Positions 22,943 through 35,680 of a DNA stretch of 64,000 bases are shown in pieces. This stretch comes from Lunularia cruciata (lineage: Eukaryota > Streptophyta > Marchantiopsida > Lunulariales > Lunulariaceae), in NCBI GenBank assembly GCA_948567375.1, contig OX419758.1, forward strand, positions 5,399,001-5,463,000, read 5' to 3'. A model generated the notes under the pieces. It ran no database searches and was not told the origin of the DNA. It saw only the letters and a list, made by a program, of their open reading frames with translations. Positions within the stretch are counted from its first letter, which is position 1, and each line of letters opens with the position of its first letter. The position numbers and the translations under genes were made by a program.

Positions 22943-23297
22943 TATAAAAGACCAAATCCAAGGAGAGAAATAGAAGAATGGAAACTCACATTGGGACACT
23001 TGAATGAGGGAAAACTCCAAATGCTTAGCATGAGCTTTGGCTTTGGTATTCATAAGTAGCATACAAGCCCTTTGAGAAGCTTCCTTCTAGAAGCTGCCTA
23101 CTTGGCATGCAAGCTAAGCTAGTTGGAAGCTTCTAGAAGCTTCCTTCTAGAAGCTACTTACTTGAGGTGCAAGCTAAGCTAGCCAAGAAGCTTCCCAAGA
23201 AGCTTCCTAGGTACATCCAAAATATTCTAGGCTAATTTGTCTTATGTGCTTCTTAGTAAGCCCGACTAACTTTGTCGCTAAACTCCATATTGTTACA
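22943..23297 (-). repeat. 5' LTR at the outer end of the composite chromovirus
   Basis: A 355-bp LTR from tataaaagacc (terminus mutated from tgtaaaag) to ctccatattgttaca. A primer site lies at 22927-22941. It carries a perfect four-unit GAAgcTTCtaGAAgcTTC array at 23126-23143; its TATA position has changed to tattcata. It directly abuts aagag (23298-23302), the right-hand copy of the 5-bp target duplication whose left copy is gagag at 10543-10547. Confidence 0.85.
23126..23143. promoter_or_regulatory. Four-unit heat shock element-like array in LTR
   Basis: GAAgcTTCtaGAAgcTTC, a perfect palindromic series of four GAA/TTC blocks, followed by ct-TCtaGAAgc. The identical 18-mer occurs at 21540-21557. 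Three-block versions (GAAgcTTCtaGAA) occur at 23439-23451 and 29974-29986. Confidence 0.6.
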
Positions 23298-23622
23298 AAG
23301 AGTATACAAGGCTCTTGCAAAGCTTCTCAAGAAGCTTCCTTAAACCGCTTGCTTGGAGTGCAAGCCAAGTTAACTAGAAGTTTCTCAAGAACCTTTCTTC
23401 TAGAAGTTGTCTACTTGGCATGCAAGTTAAGCTAGTTGGAAGCTTCTAGAAGCTATCGACTTGGGGTGCATGCTAAGCTAGTTTGGAAGCTTCCCAAGAA
23501 GTTTTCTCCTAAAAGTCACCACTTGGCATGCATGTTACTCAATACTTGGAAGGTACCAAGTAGCTTCCTAGATACTTCTAGAATATTCTAGGCTAATTTG
23601 GCCTATTTGCTACTATGTTAGC

Positions 23623-24967
23623 TGTGACAACCCGGCAAATATCACTTTTGCGGTAATCGGGTAAGTAAAGTTTATGTTTGCAGAGATACTAGTCAGAATT
23701 GGTCAAATATGAAGCAAAGTAACACTTTTAGTTCTTCTTGAGTTCTTCTTTAGTCTCTCAGGTAGAAACCACACCCAGAAGAGAGTAACAAGCACTGACT
23801 CGCAGTCTTGTCACGAATTCACACTCCTTAATCACAACTCCATCAATTCTTTCCAAACAATCTTGATTGTGATGATTCAGGCTCTCCCAAAAATAGCACT
23901 TCACTGCAAAACGACTTTGCCTCAGAATTGTGTTCCACCCCTCCACTTAAGGCACAACTTCTTTGATCAAAATTGTTTCACATCAACACTGCACTGCACT
24001 CACAAATGCAGAATACTACCAACACTACAATTCCTCTCAAATCTGTCAAGGCATTGCTTCGATTGCACTTCACTTAGGATCAAACACACAGAATGAAGAT
24101 CAAGGCTATGGAATCCAACATCCAACAAGCACACTGACTTGCACTTCAAAATTCTCCACACACTCTCAATTACAAACACAAAGTTGATACTCGGAATCAA
24201 GCCCAAGCGACGAGCACTGCTTCACAGCACTTCACTTTATCTATTCTCAGAATTATGAGCACCGAACAACATGATACTATGAATGCCGTTCTTAAATAGT
24301 GAACAAATCAATAGTTATCTTCCTACTGTACCTCTTCCTAACAACTCAAAAAATTGCAAATCTGAAATGACAATGCACCTCTTCATATCTGTCTATTCAA
24401 ATCTCAAATCATTTTCTACTCCGATTTGATGTCTACTTCTTCTTCGGCTTTCAAACCCGATCCCGAAGTAACTTCACTTCCTACTACTCTGTCCTCGAGT
24501 TTCACAATTCCTACTTCCTTTACCAAATCTAGCAATTCTCTTTCCTGATCCGACATTCCACTAGAGGGTAATCTATCTAACTCTTTATCTCTTGACCCAC
24601 TCTTCTCTGATGTCTCCACTGGTAATTCTAAAGACATCTGCACTCCTACTTCATCAACTTTGGGTCTAACTACTATCAATTCCTTTACTAATTCTATTGT
24701 GTCATCATCAAGAATTGTAATTGAAAGCATGAATACACTATTTACACCTTCAATTTGTAACCCACTTTCCCCTAATCATTCATGTAACTAACCCAAAGAC
24801 ACTTACTGTCTGATCCTGCACTTCAGGTTTATCACTACTGCTACTTCTCCTTCAATTCATGTTCCATCTTCAATCAGAATTGAAATTGAAGTCATTGGTT
24901 TCAATTTGGTTTCAGCAAGGCACTTCTTCTTCAAAACTCATCCAAAATGAAAAATATGGGTACCACA
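23623..24967 (-). mobile_element. Family A element, copy B, 1.35 kb, inside an LTR
   Basis: Ends tgtgacaacccggc and gggtaccaca are flanked by a perfect 5-bp duplication ttagc (23618-23622 and 24968-24972). It is collinear with both ends of 16867-20587 but lacks most of the middle, including the N-terminal half of the protein. The retained 24416-24730 frame (minus) matches the acidic C-terminal tail (DEVGVQMSLELP, SGSRDKELDRLP, ERELLDLV). Confidence 0.85.
24416..24730 (-). pseudogene. C-terminal tail of the family A protein, copy B
   Basis: A 104-codon open frame whose last 90 residues align without gaps to the C-terminus encoded at 17649-17930. The upstream coiled coil is deleted. The open frame with mostly synonymous or conservative changes suggests that the shared ancestor was protein-coding. 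Confidence 0.65.
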
Positions 24968-25008
24968 TTAGCATTGACTAACTTGTTGGTAAACTCCATA
25001 TTGTTACA

Positions 25009-28000
25009 TATTCTCCCATGGCTAGTTGATGAGGTCCTCATCACCATTGAAGCTTCAAACTCTTGTATTGCAATTTGTGCATTTTGGATATGAGAAATAA
25101 GCTCTCAAGTGGCATCATAAAGGTGATACTCTCTCCAAAGGACTTTATACTTTGTATGTTGTTGATAGTCTTTTTGAATGTGGTGTTGTGCAAGGATACA
25201 ATCAACTTCATACTCCTCATGATCATTAATACGGATGGGAGGAGGAAGAGGAGGAGGAGGAGGTTGGACATGAGAGGAAAAAGAAGATGGATTAGGAACA
25301 AAGAGTCAACTTGGAAACATGAAAGATAGGGTGGATGGGCATATGACAAGGCAAGGCAAGTCTATAAGCAACAAGAGAAATGATTCATGTGACATCAAAG
25401 TGTCCTATCCAATTAGGAGTATGTCTATAAACATAGGTATTAAGTGGGAGGGGTAGCTTACTAGATGAGAGCATGACCTTATCACCAACTTGAAAGATGA
25501 GATCACAACGATGATGGTTTGCATATTGTTTTTGATGATTTGAAGCAACAAGAAGATGAGATTTGGCTTGTTGGAGGGATTAGGATATGGTGGTCAAGAA
25601 GGTGGAAGTATGGGTAACATGAGATGGAGGAGGAGCAAGAAGGGAATCTGAAACAAGTGGATCCTGGCCAAAATTAAAGAAGAAGGGAGAGAATTTGATG
25701 CTTGCCTATTTGGAATTATTGTATGCAAACTCAGCAATTGCAAGACATTCATCCTAATTGGTATGGTAAATGTTGAGGAAGGCACAAAACATATTATCCA
25801 AGGTGCAATTTACACATTCAGTTAATCTATCAATTTGAGGATGATAGGCCATGACAAAGTAAGCTTGGTGTTGAGTATCTGGAAGAGTGCTTGCTAAAAT
25901 TTCTAATGAATCAAGGATCACGGTGAGATATGATTACACAAGGCATCCCATGATGCTTGAAGACATTGTTGAAGTAGATCTACACCAATGTTGGAGCATC
26001 CATAGTATCAAAGTTTGGTGCCAAATAGATTTGATTACAAAGCTTATCTACAAACACCACAAAAGTTGTGTGACCTTGCTTTGTCTTGGGTAAGGATGTG
26101 ATAAGATCTAAGCTCACGTGTTCCCATTGAGCAGATGGAATGGGGAGTGGTTGAAGGATTCCACTCAATTTTTGGTTGTTGGCCTTGTTGGATTGGTAGC
26201 TCTCATTAGATCAAACAAACTCTCAAACATCTCTGGCCATGTTAGGCAACCACCATTGGTATTAGAGGGTACCCAAGGTCTTATCTACACTCATGTGACT
26301 AGCGATTAGTAAGTCATGGACTTCTTGGAGGTGCACAAGTCAAAGATCATCCTTGGTTGGAACATAGATCCAATTCTTACAAAATAAATGGCCTTCATTG
26401 AAGGAGAAGGTTTTTTACTCCTTGTTGCATGCTACAACATGACCTTGTACCATCTGAAATAAAGGATCTTGTTGTAAAGCTGTCCTAAACTAAATTTGGA
26501 CTTTAAAGTCAACTAATACTATTGTAATTGCCATAGTGATGAGAGGAAGAGACTTCAAATCAGGTCTTTGTGATAGGACATCAAGGATGACATGGAACCA
26601 CTCAGGTTTGTACTCAAGTTTAATGTCAAACAATTGTAATTGTTCCTCCCATCAATGATGTTGACTCTTCATGTGTTCCAAATGTAATATTTATAACAAA
26701 GGCTTGTGATCGGTTCACATGATCACTTGTTTCTCCAAGAGATAATGCCTCTATACCTTGGTAGCATATACCATTCCTATTTGTTCTTAATCTTCAGCAG
26801 AGTAGTTCCTTTTTGTTGTATTTAGTTGACAAGACACAAAGGCAATGAGATGTAACCCATTTGGGAATTCTTGCTACAACACAACTCCAATTGCAAAGTT
26901 AGAAGTATCAAAATCAACCACACAAGGTAGTTGAGGATCATATGGTTGAAGAATGGGTCTTGAAGACACCATATGTTTGAGCTTCTAGAATGCTTCTTTG
27001 TGCTTGGTGGTCCATTGAAAGCTCAGTTCTTCTCCAGGAGGTCAATCACTGGTGTGACTACGTGAGCATAGTAGTGGATAAAACATCAATTAAAACTTAC
27101 CAATCCATTGAATGCTTGTACTTTTATAGCATCCTTTGAAATAGGCCAATCAATAATGGCCTTGATTTTCTCCTCTTCTATCTTGATCCCCTTTGATGGG
27201 ATCTTGTGACCAAAGAATGTAACTTCCTTTTGCCAAAAGGCACACTTTGATTTCTTGTAGTAAAACTTCCACTAACTTAGTTGTCATAGGACTTCTTGCA
27301 CATGATTTGTGTATTTTGCCTTTATCTTGTTATAGACTAAAATATCATCCAAAAACACCACCATATACAAATCCAATAGCCCATCCAACACCCAGTGCAT
27401 CTGATCCATAAAGATTGTACTCCACTCAAAATGTCCATACCTTGTGCAAAAGGCAGTCTTTTGTACATCTTCTTTGTCAATGGGAATTTGCCAATAGTAG
27501 CTTTGGAGATCCAACTTGGAGAATTATTTTACACCACTCAATTGATCAAGCATCAATTTGAGGCAAGGGATATGCATTCTTCATTGTTTGTTTATTGAGG
27601 CCACGATAATCAATATAGAAGCAAAGTCTCTCATCCTTCTTTGGAACAAATAGTACCAATGTTCCCCTAGGGATGTACTATATCATATGAAATCCTTTTC
27701 CAACAACTCTATCAGTGTTTTTGGAGCTCATCCAACTCCTTTGGTGAGAGCCTATAAATTGGTCTACTCATTGGAGTACTTCTTGGCAATAACTCAATCT
27801 TGAAAGGCATACCACGATTGGAGGGTAATCCCTTTAGAAAATCATCCAAAAACACATTTGAAAACCTTTAGACTATTTGATTAACCATTGCTTGATGAGA
27901 CTTTTGATCCTCCTTAGATCCTCCATGCAGAATTGACTTGATCCACATTGCAAAAATAGACTTATCTTCCTCTAAAGCTTGCTCTATAGCTTCTTCATGG

Positions 28001-29705
28001 ACAAACTTCCCATCTTGGGCTTTATCTTCCTTCAAAGCTTGCTCTATGGCTACCTTCCCAACAAACTTCCCCTCTTGGGACTAACTATTCTTAGATATCT
28101 TACTCAAAAGTGCTAGACAACCTAATTGGAAATTCTTATCTTGGTGTTGTACTTGAATTTGTTGTCAATTCCAATCAAATTGAACCTTATGATGTTCAAG
28201 CCAAGGTAGACATAGAATGACGTCATAGTGCAGGGGTGCTACTATAACCTCATACACTCTAAATACTCCTTCCCAATCTTTAAGATTACAAGATGTGAGG
28301 GACAGAATGTAAAACACTTTCTACCATCCGCCATCATCAATCTACTTCCAATTATTGGCTTCGTAGGAATACTTAATTCCTTTGCTGATTGTATAAACAT
28401 ACAATTTTTTGAATTTCCAAAATCAACCAAAATCCTACAACCATGATAAGATATAATACCCTGGTCAAGCCTAGTTTTCAAACTTGCATAGGTCAAGCCT
28501 TCAATCCCATTGGAACTAATCAAGTTCTCAATTGATGGCTCAAAATCTCATATTGGGATTCCTTGTTTCCTTGATCATTTTGCCCCACAAACTCCATTTG
28601 GGTGATTTGTAGGGATTGTCCATTCTTGAGTGAACGTTCAACAATGCAATGTCCAATTTGGTGATAATAAAACAACCCCTATTTTGTCATAATCTTTCTT
28701 TATTTGTTGTGCCAAATGGTCTTATTGAATACTATCAATCTCCACTAGTGCCAGCTCATCCACCCATGTATAATGTGTTGGAAGGTTTTGTGAAGGTCAA
28801 GGTCAAGACCAAGTTGTTGCAACCAAGGAATCAAAGTGCACAACCAATTGCATGGCTTCTTCCAAATGTTTTGGCTCCTGCATATTCACTTCTAATTTGG
28901 TTTGTGATTTCAAGCCCCTCACAAATTGATCTAAAGTTCACCATCCATTATATCCAAAATTTGGATAATGGTGTTCTAGAATTGTGTGATGTACCTTCTT
29001 ATAGAACTAATCTGCTAGAACTCTACCAACTTATCTTGTGCAGCTTGTGTGGTATTTATTGCTTGGAATTGCCTGATTATTGCACCCTTGAATTCTTTCC
29101 ATGTCAAGATTGGTGCAACAAAATATTGTTCAGCTCACTCTACTTAGGATTGCCAACATAGTTTTGTCACTCCATCCAATTGCCTTGAAGCTAAGAGAAT
29201 TCATTTCCGTTCATCTTGAAGATTTGTAGCTTCAAAATTACATTCACAGTCAAATACAAAATTCTCTATTGCACTTAAGACATCATTGCCATCAAATACC
29301 TTATGTTTTGGAAATTGGATTTACTCTTCTCGTTCTCAAAATGGTGCTCTCTCTACATGCTCTTGTCATTGATGGTCTTGTTCATCCAACATTTAATTAA
29401 GGTGCTTGATTTGTTGTTGCATAGCAATGATAACCTCAAGTATTGCCGCCATGGCTACTACTCTATCACACTACTCCTCATTTGTCTAAATTAACACGTA
29501 GATGCAACATCTCCACCGTTCTCTATAAGTTACAAGTGGAAGTACCAAGGGTTCCTTAGACAAGATGATTACATAAAAAAAATTCTGCCCAAAGCGTGAG
29601 GTGATGAATTGTGTGAAATGATGCTTTGGTACTACAAAAACACAAAAATCCCAATGGTTTTGGCAGAAATGGATTTGGTGATCCATAAATTCCATCCATC
29701 CTATT
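25009..29705 (-). mobile_element. Internal region of chromovirus element 3 (gag-PR-RT-RH-IN-chromodomain), decayed
   Basis: Minus-strand order from the right is: gag leader and gag (about 28540-29700, very degraded); protease at 28242-28523 (ILVDFGNSKNC, active-site motif damaged); RT around 27080-27720, including the frame 27284-27514 with YYWQIPI and FLDDILVY and a deletion removing the stretch before FMDQM; RNase H (about 26380-27030); integrase (25480-26300); and a chromodomain near 25105-25225 (HEEYEVDCILAQ...KYKVLW...DAT then stop). It is the same family as the composite element but much more mutated, which fits its being the older host of the later insertion. Confidence 0.85.
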
Positions 29706-29721
29706 CTTGCTCTAATACCAA

Positions 29722-30179
29722 TGTAAAAGACCAAGACCAAGGAGAAAAATAGGAGAATGGAAGATCACATTGGGACACTTGAATGAGTGAAACTCCAAAT
29801 CCTAGCATGAGCTTTAGCTTTGGTATTTATAGAGAGTATACAAGGCTCTTGAGAAGCTTCTCAAGAAGATTCCTTAAACCGCTTTCTTGGAATGCAAGCT
29901 AAGTTAACCAAGAAGCTTCTCAATAAGTTTCCTTCTAGAAACCACCTACTTGCCATGCAAGTTAAGCTAGTTGGAAGCTTCTAGAAGCTACCTATGGGGT
30001 GCAAGGTAAGCTAGCCAAGAAGCTGCTTCCAAGAAATCACCACTTTGCATGCATGTTACTCAATACTTGGAAGGTACCAAGTAGCTTCTTAGATACTTCT
30101 AGAATATTCTAGACTAATTTGGCCTATTTTCTACTTCATTAGCCTTGACTAACTCTTTGGTAAACTCCATATTATTATA
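29722..30179 (-). repeat. 5' LTR of chromovirus element 3
   Basis: A 458-bp LTR from tgtaaaagacc to ccatattattata (terminus mutated). A primer site lies at 29706-29720, a TATA box at 29824-29831 and a three-block heat-shock-element-like array at 29974-29986. The outer flanks (tctcc before 10439; gtcct after 30179) do not give a clean target duplication. Confidence 0.85.
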
Positions 30180-32640
30180 GTCCTCCATGCATGCAATATA
30201 ACCACACTTTTTGCATGCCTCCTATTTTCAACACTTTGCTACATAAATGACTTACTATGTATTTATGAGCTATGATGTGTTTTTTAATAATAGCTTGTGC
30301 TTGTAAAATTAAGTTATACACTTATTCTCATGGAGGTTGCAGATCATTGGAAGCCCACAAGGAATATAAGAGTGGTGTAAAGTGGTGGTAATGTAAAGCA
30401 TGTGGTCCTTGTAGTGATTGCATTCTCATGAAAATAAATTTGTTTAGTTTTATGTCCTTTTCTTAAGCTTATGCTAAGTTGTAGGGTTGCCAAGGCTAGT
30501 TTTATACTGCTTGCTTTTGGAAAGGAAGGCAACTGCACAAGTAAAGGAAGAAGTGCATATGGAAGAAGTGAATCCAAAGAGGTTGAGCCCAAAGAAAGGT
30601 CTGTATCAAATAAGTACAAGAACAAAGACCTTCACTATTGCTAAACTTTGGCTAGAGGAATTTTGCCTTGGAAGACCTTCAACCCCAAAGGAAGTACAAT
30701 GGTTTGAATTTACTGCCACCTAGATAAATAACGCCCATCAAGAACCATTGGCATGCACCAAAGAATTTGCATGTATGGATTGAGAATGTTCAACCATGAC
30801 TAGGAGGAGAACATTGGAGGGTGAGTTTATCCAAGAGTTGTAGTAGAATGCAAAAGCTGGAGTGTTGGAAGGTGAGTTTGATTGAGAGATGTTCCTCACT
30901 CTTCATCTACTACTTCCAAATCCTTTTCTCATAAGCGTAAAATTCTACACTATAATCATTTTTAGGTTTGGATGGTACCACATTTTGGGCTTGAGTTCAT
31001 TGGATTGATGATGAAAAACCCAGATTCTATTATCCTTCTTGTACTTACATATAGATAATTTTGAGACTAAAACAGTAATGTGCTTTTGTAGAAAGATAGA
31101 GACTAAATTTTGCTCAAGCCCTCCAAGGTGGAGTTGTAGAGTCAAAAGGAGAAGTTACAAAGTGATAAAAGTGCAAGAGTTGAATTCAAACAAGGAAAAT
31201 CTAGAGTTTTTGTTGTTTGAGAATTAAGGAGTAGCACTTGGGGAGCAAACACCACAATTGGAGAGAAGAGCAAATAGTCTTTTGTCTACAAGCTCAAATC
31301 AGGAGATTTGAGCAACTTATGAGCAAGATGTGATCAATTGAAGCAAAGGGAGTCAAATTCACAAATAAGGGGATTCTAAGTATTTTATGATAGCTTTTCA
31401 TACTATGTCAATAGGATTGGAAAGAAAAAATTGTTGTTGTGTTGAGTCTAATAAATTTTACTTTTGAGTCAATCTAAAATCTAATCTTTTCAATTGAAGT
31501 TGGAGTATTGTAAATTAATTTTTTGGGGAGGAGATTATGACCACATTTGGGGTTTTGGTCACTCTCAAGTTTTGGTTTGAATCAGCATGTGAAACATTTC
31601 AATAATATTGGCAATTAGATCTTGTACCTTGTGAAAAAGTCTCATTTCAATCACTCTAATAGAGAATTCAAAGTCTTGGATCAAGTATATATGGGTCTAT
31701 AGATCTCAAAAGTGAGCACAACTTGGGAATTGCTCCATATTTAGAGATTTTGTTTGGATTCAACCATCAAAATTTACAAAGTTTTAGACAAAAGCATAAC
31801 TAACTATTGTATAAATATAGTTGGTTCAAGGTTTATAGATAGTGAAATTTGGTGCAATAAACATTATTGCAAGTACTCTTTTAAGCTCAATTGAGCAATT
31901 CTCTCTCCAACTACAATTGAATATTAATTATCCAATTCAAATTTATGAGTGAAAGGATTGCATCTTCTATAAGGTGTTCCTTGTTTATTAACATGAATCC
32001 TTGGTCCAAAACTCTAGCAAAAATTGTGTAAGAATCAAGACTAGAGCCTTACTTAGTGTTTTGAAATTAGAGTTTGAACAACAAATTATGCCAAGTTTTG
32101 ACATTGTCAAGAGAATTATAGTGGTAAGATTGAGACTTACTTTATATCGTTGAAAATTTTGTCTTATAATCTTTCCACATAGTTCTAGAATATTTGAGGA
32201 AATAGATATTCCTAATTGCGTCTTGCAAAGATTTCCCCATAAAAGGTAAAGAATTTCCCTATTTGGAGTACAAGTTGATGCAAACTTGGAGTACATATTG
32301 AGAGCAGCTCTAGACAAAGAAAGGAAGCTCTAAAGTACATTTATACCAAAATTATAGAGAATTTCACAAAGTTTCTTGTGTTTAGATCCTCTTCATGCTT
32401 GCATGCTTGATTGTATGCCAAGTTGGTTTGGATTGTTGTACATGCATACATTTATATTCATTCCCTCTAGGTGTGCTATGTATTCTCCTTGGTAGCAGTG
32501 GAAGTAATGACTATCAAACCAAGAGTGCTTGTTATGATGACATGTTAAGTTACTTGTTATTCCCTTACCCGATAGAAGGAACATTACAAATGGAGGTAGG
32601 AGGTTCAAGCGGTTGGGAAAACAAGTAAGCTCAAACTATT
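30180..32640. other. No recognised feature; possibly upstream part of a decayed LTR element
   Basis: AT-rich sequence with only short frames and no motif I recognise. Because a plus-strand gag follows from about 32,880, this may hold its LTR and leader, but I could not find LTR ends. Confidence 0.4.
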
Positions 32641-32879
32641 AGTGATTGGTCTAAATATGATATCCTATCTATAAGCTCCACAACTAGGCACTTGCTGTAT
32701 TCTCAAAGAGAGTGACAAGCAAAGTACAACAATTGGTAAACTCAACTTGAAACTTCTGAGGTAAAGAGTTGTAAAGAAGGTTGTTGGTGATTATGGAAAG
32801 GAGATCAAACAAGGGTATAGGGGATCAAGGTGTTAGGATCTTTTCTAAGACACCTAGATTATAGCTTGATCTGGATATA

Positions 32880-35680
32880 ATGAAGATTTTTCAAGCATTT
32901 TCACTTTATATGCAACAATAACAAGTTGTAGATTGTAAGGAAGCATTGGCTATTAAAGTCTTGCAATCTGTTGTGTGGATGTTAGATCAATTTGATTGGA
33001 GTATTCTCTCCATATACTTGAATTATGACACTTAGGAAATAGAGCTAAACAAAGTTCTTGAATGGGAGATGATACACATATGAGCTTGTAGTTATTCCAA
33101 AACTTTGTGCACATGTAAAGGAGTTTATCTGAGCTCATGGAAGCAATTGTGAGATATATCTTCTCATCTAATGAAAAATTATGGATTGGCAAATGTGGAT
33201 AGAGTAACAAAGAATTCATTAATGGAGTGGCTAAACAAATCTACCAAAGGATTGAGTGTGACCAAGCTATCCTAAGAATTTGAGAGACAATTTTCACAAT
33301 TGTTTGGAATGGAGAAATGCACACTTGAGAGGGATAAGGTGGACTTGTTCCTACAATCAACCAATAAAGAGATAAAAAAAAGTACTTGGAGGTCTTGCTA
33401 GAGGGTAGATCAAAGGATATTAGATTGACAATTGATTGGAAGAAAGTCTCAAAAGGTATAGTATTCTTGCTAAGCAATAATACCATAAAGAGAAAGTGGT
33501 GGTATGACCTAAAGCAATACCATTGGTGGTCACAAGGTCCAAGAAAACTAGTGATACCTCTTGCCATAGGCCAATATTTCCTAATCCTATTGTCATCTCT
33601 ATTATAGAAATCTCATAGATGAGAGACTTGCAAATCAATTTGGCAAGGTTGTAGGAGAAAGGAAGAGGTTCTGAAATTAGAACTATGACAAAGCAAGGTC
33701 ATGTGCAAAGGTGTATTTGGTGTGATGGTATTGAACTGTGAGCCGGCCTGTCTCTCACTCAGGATGAACCTCTGATGGCTATTATGGTAGCACACCATGG
33801 ACTAAGAAGGCAAGGAACCCCAACTCCATCATACTCCTCCAAGGCTAACACTCCAAGACTCAAGATATTTCTCACTAGAGAACTCAATGAGAGAGAGATA
33901 GTTGCAAATGAAAGGATGATGAGTACCTCCTCATCCCTTGTTTATATACTTGTGAAATAGTTATGCACCAAAGTTACTAATTACTGGTGTAACTCAAGTT
34001 GCTAGGCTAAAAGTCAAGTAAAGTCAAAAGGTAGAAAGGAATATCCATTCACATGGGCATATTCCCCTAAGCATGTGGTCTTATCTTGACCCAACCACTA
34101 AGTCAAGGATTCCTTCACATGGGCTATCCTTGGACTAAAGAAGAATCCAAAACAAAAAGGCTTGCGGGCCCAAGAGTTCTCAACTCTTTCCTCAAAGCCA
34201 AACACCTAGGAATAATACCAAGTCAACACACTAAAATCCAAAATAGGGGTGCTCATCTTTTCTACTTCCTCTAAAGTAAAGTCCCCTCTATCTTAGCTAT
34301 GACTAAATTTAGCTAACCATGACTAATATAGAACCATCCTTTATCTCTATATAAATAATATCTCTTAAGTACTTGTAATACCAAGCTAAATATCATAATA
34401 CCACACACATGCACAAATGGGTGTTACAAAACACTAGGAAGGAGTGTGGAGACTTTGTTGATACTAATTGGCAAGGATTGGTTTTCTAGAGGGATAGGAA
34501 GGTTGTAATGACAGCACAAAGTACTTCATAACAAGCTCAAAAGAAAAATATATATGATTTGAAACATGTTTTGAAAGACATAAGAGAAATCTTGAAAACC
34601 AATTTTGGGAAAGGAGGGATGTGGATGGTGTTGGAGGATTACTTGTCACACTAGGCTATAGCAGGAAATAGAGCTCACTACCTATGGAGTGGAGTTAGTA
34701 TGAGCTAGAGAGGAAGGATATGTAAGCATGTAGATACTAGAAACATGTGGAGCATGTTATGCACACAATGGAGAAGGGGAAAACAACAAGACAAGAATTA
34801 TTGCAAGTTGTTGTAGTAATTGAACATACCATTCAATGGGCTGATCTAGTAGATACTATATCAATTAATGCTTACTTGGCAAGAAGCCATTATGAATCTC
34901 TTGTCAAAGAGAAACAAATGAGAGATGATGTAGAGCTTTGTGAAAGGAGAGCAATTCAAAAGAGATAATTGAGTGGAGATAGACTCCATCAAGAGTGCAC
35001 TCCCCAGAGGCAAGAAGTTGTACCTTTGTAGGAGGAGGTCATGGAGGATGATTTACCTTCTAATTCTGGAAAATCAGTGAAGGGAAAGGGGAAAGAGAAT
35101 GGTTAGTCACATTCTTAAAAGCTTCAATTTGATAATGGAGCATCTACCAACCTAAATGAAATACTAGAAGAAAGAGGACTCAATGCCAAGGTAGAGTTTA
35201 CTCTTTGGGAGAGTCTTGGAATTATAAAGAAGTTCCATGATGTCATTATAAACACCATCAAGTGTATGTGACAATTAACACAAGAAACCGTTCTATCTAA
35301 CGCTCTTGATACTATGGTTATAGAAGAGGAGGAGCTTGAATTGAGCTTAACTTAATTTTGCAACAACCATAAGGTCAAATTTGCAAAGTGTGAGGATAAA
35401 AATGGGATCTCTAGTCCCTTTATTATAGTGCATTGGGCTAGAGCTACCATTGAAACTTTGGTCAAGGTTGGCAACATGATAGATCTTGTGGTTAATCTTC
35501 TTGATCATGGATCTAAAAGTAAGCATTGTTTCCAAGGAGCTCTACAAGCATGGGAAATGGAAAATTGATACTGAGCATGGTTGGGTAATCAAGGCAACAA
35601 ACAACACAAAGGGAGAACTTCCAAAGATTTATCAAAAAGCCATTGAATATGTTTCAAATTCTTGTGTGACTTAAGAGGAA
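32880..35680 (+). pseudogene. Ty3/gypsy-type gag and aspartic protease, decayed, LTR inside
   Basis: Plus-strand reading across frames gives a gag capsid segment (EFERQFSQLFGMEKCTLE, DKVDLFLQST, about 33275-33370; DIRLTIDWKKV, about 33415-33450). It is followed by the start of a zinc knuckle (GHVQRCIWCDG, about 33700-33733), whose second half (RKECGDFVD) resumes at about 34436 after an inserted LTR. A linker (EEVMEDDLPSN, KGKGKEN) leads to a protease-like domain at about 35370-35610 (HKVKFAKCED, HWARATIETLVKVGN, LLDHGSK, SKELYKHGKWKIDTEHGW) with an Asp-His-Gly-Ser type active site. I recognise this order from plant Ty3/gypsy polyproteins. RT is absent: the match ends near 35650, shortly before copia sequence begins. 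Confidence 0.7.
33737..34428 (-). mobile_element. Solo LTR, TGTGAGCC family, copy 2, inside a gag zinc knuckle
   Basis: A 692-bp unit closely similar to 7689-8377 with the same ends (TGTGAGCC...GTGTTACA). Flanks gaac (33733-33736) and aaac (34429-34432) fit a 4-bp target duplication with one change. It lies between the CIWCD and RKEC halves of a plus-strand gag zinc knuckle and is opposite in inferred orientation to that gag. Confidence 0.82.

Larger units (their letters stand above)
23298..25008 (-). repeat. Remainder of element 3's 3' LTR, itself split by family B element
   Basis: LTR sequence resumes here at agagtatacaaggctc, the exact point where 10547 stops. It runs to ctccatattgttaca at 25008, interrupted by the insertion 23623-24967. 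Summing the pieces without insertions gives about 465 bp, matching the 458-bp 5' LTR of element 3 at 29722-30179. A purine-rich tract (minus strand gccatgggagaata) precedes it in the element. Confidence 0.85.

Noticed and set aside
10434-30184. Target duplication of element 3 (tctcc on the left, gtcct on the right)
   Set aside because: The flanks match too poorly to be called a duplication; old mutation or a rearranged end is possible.
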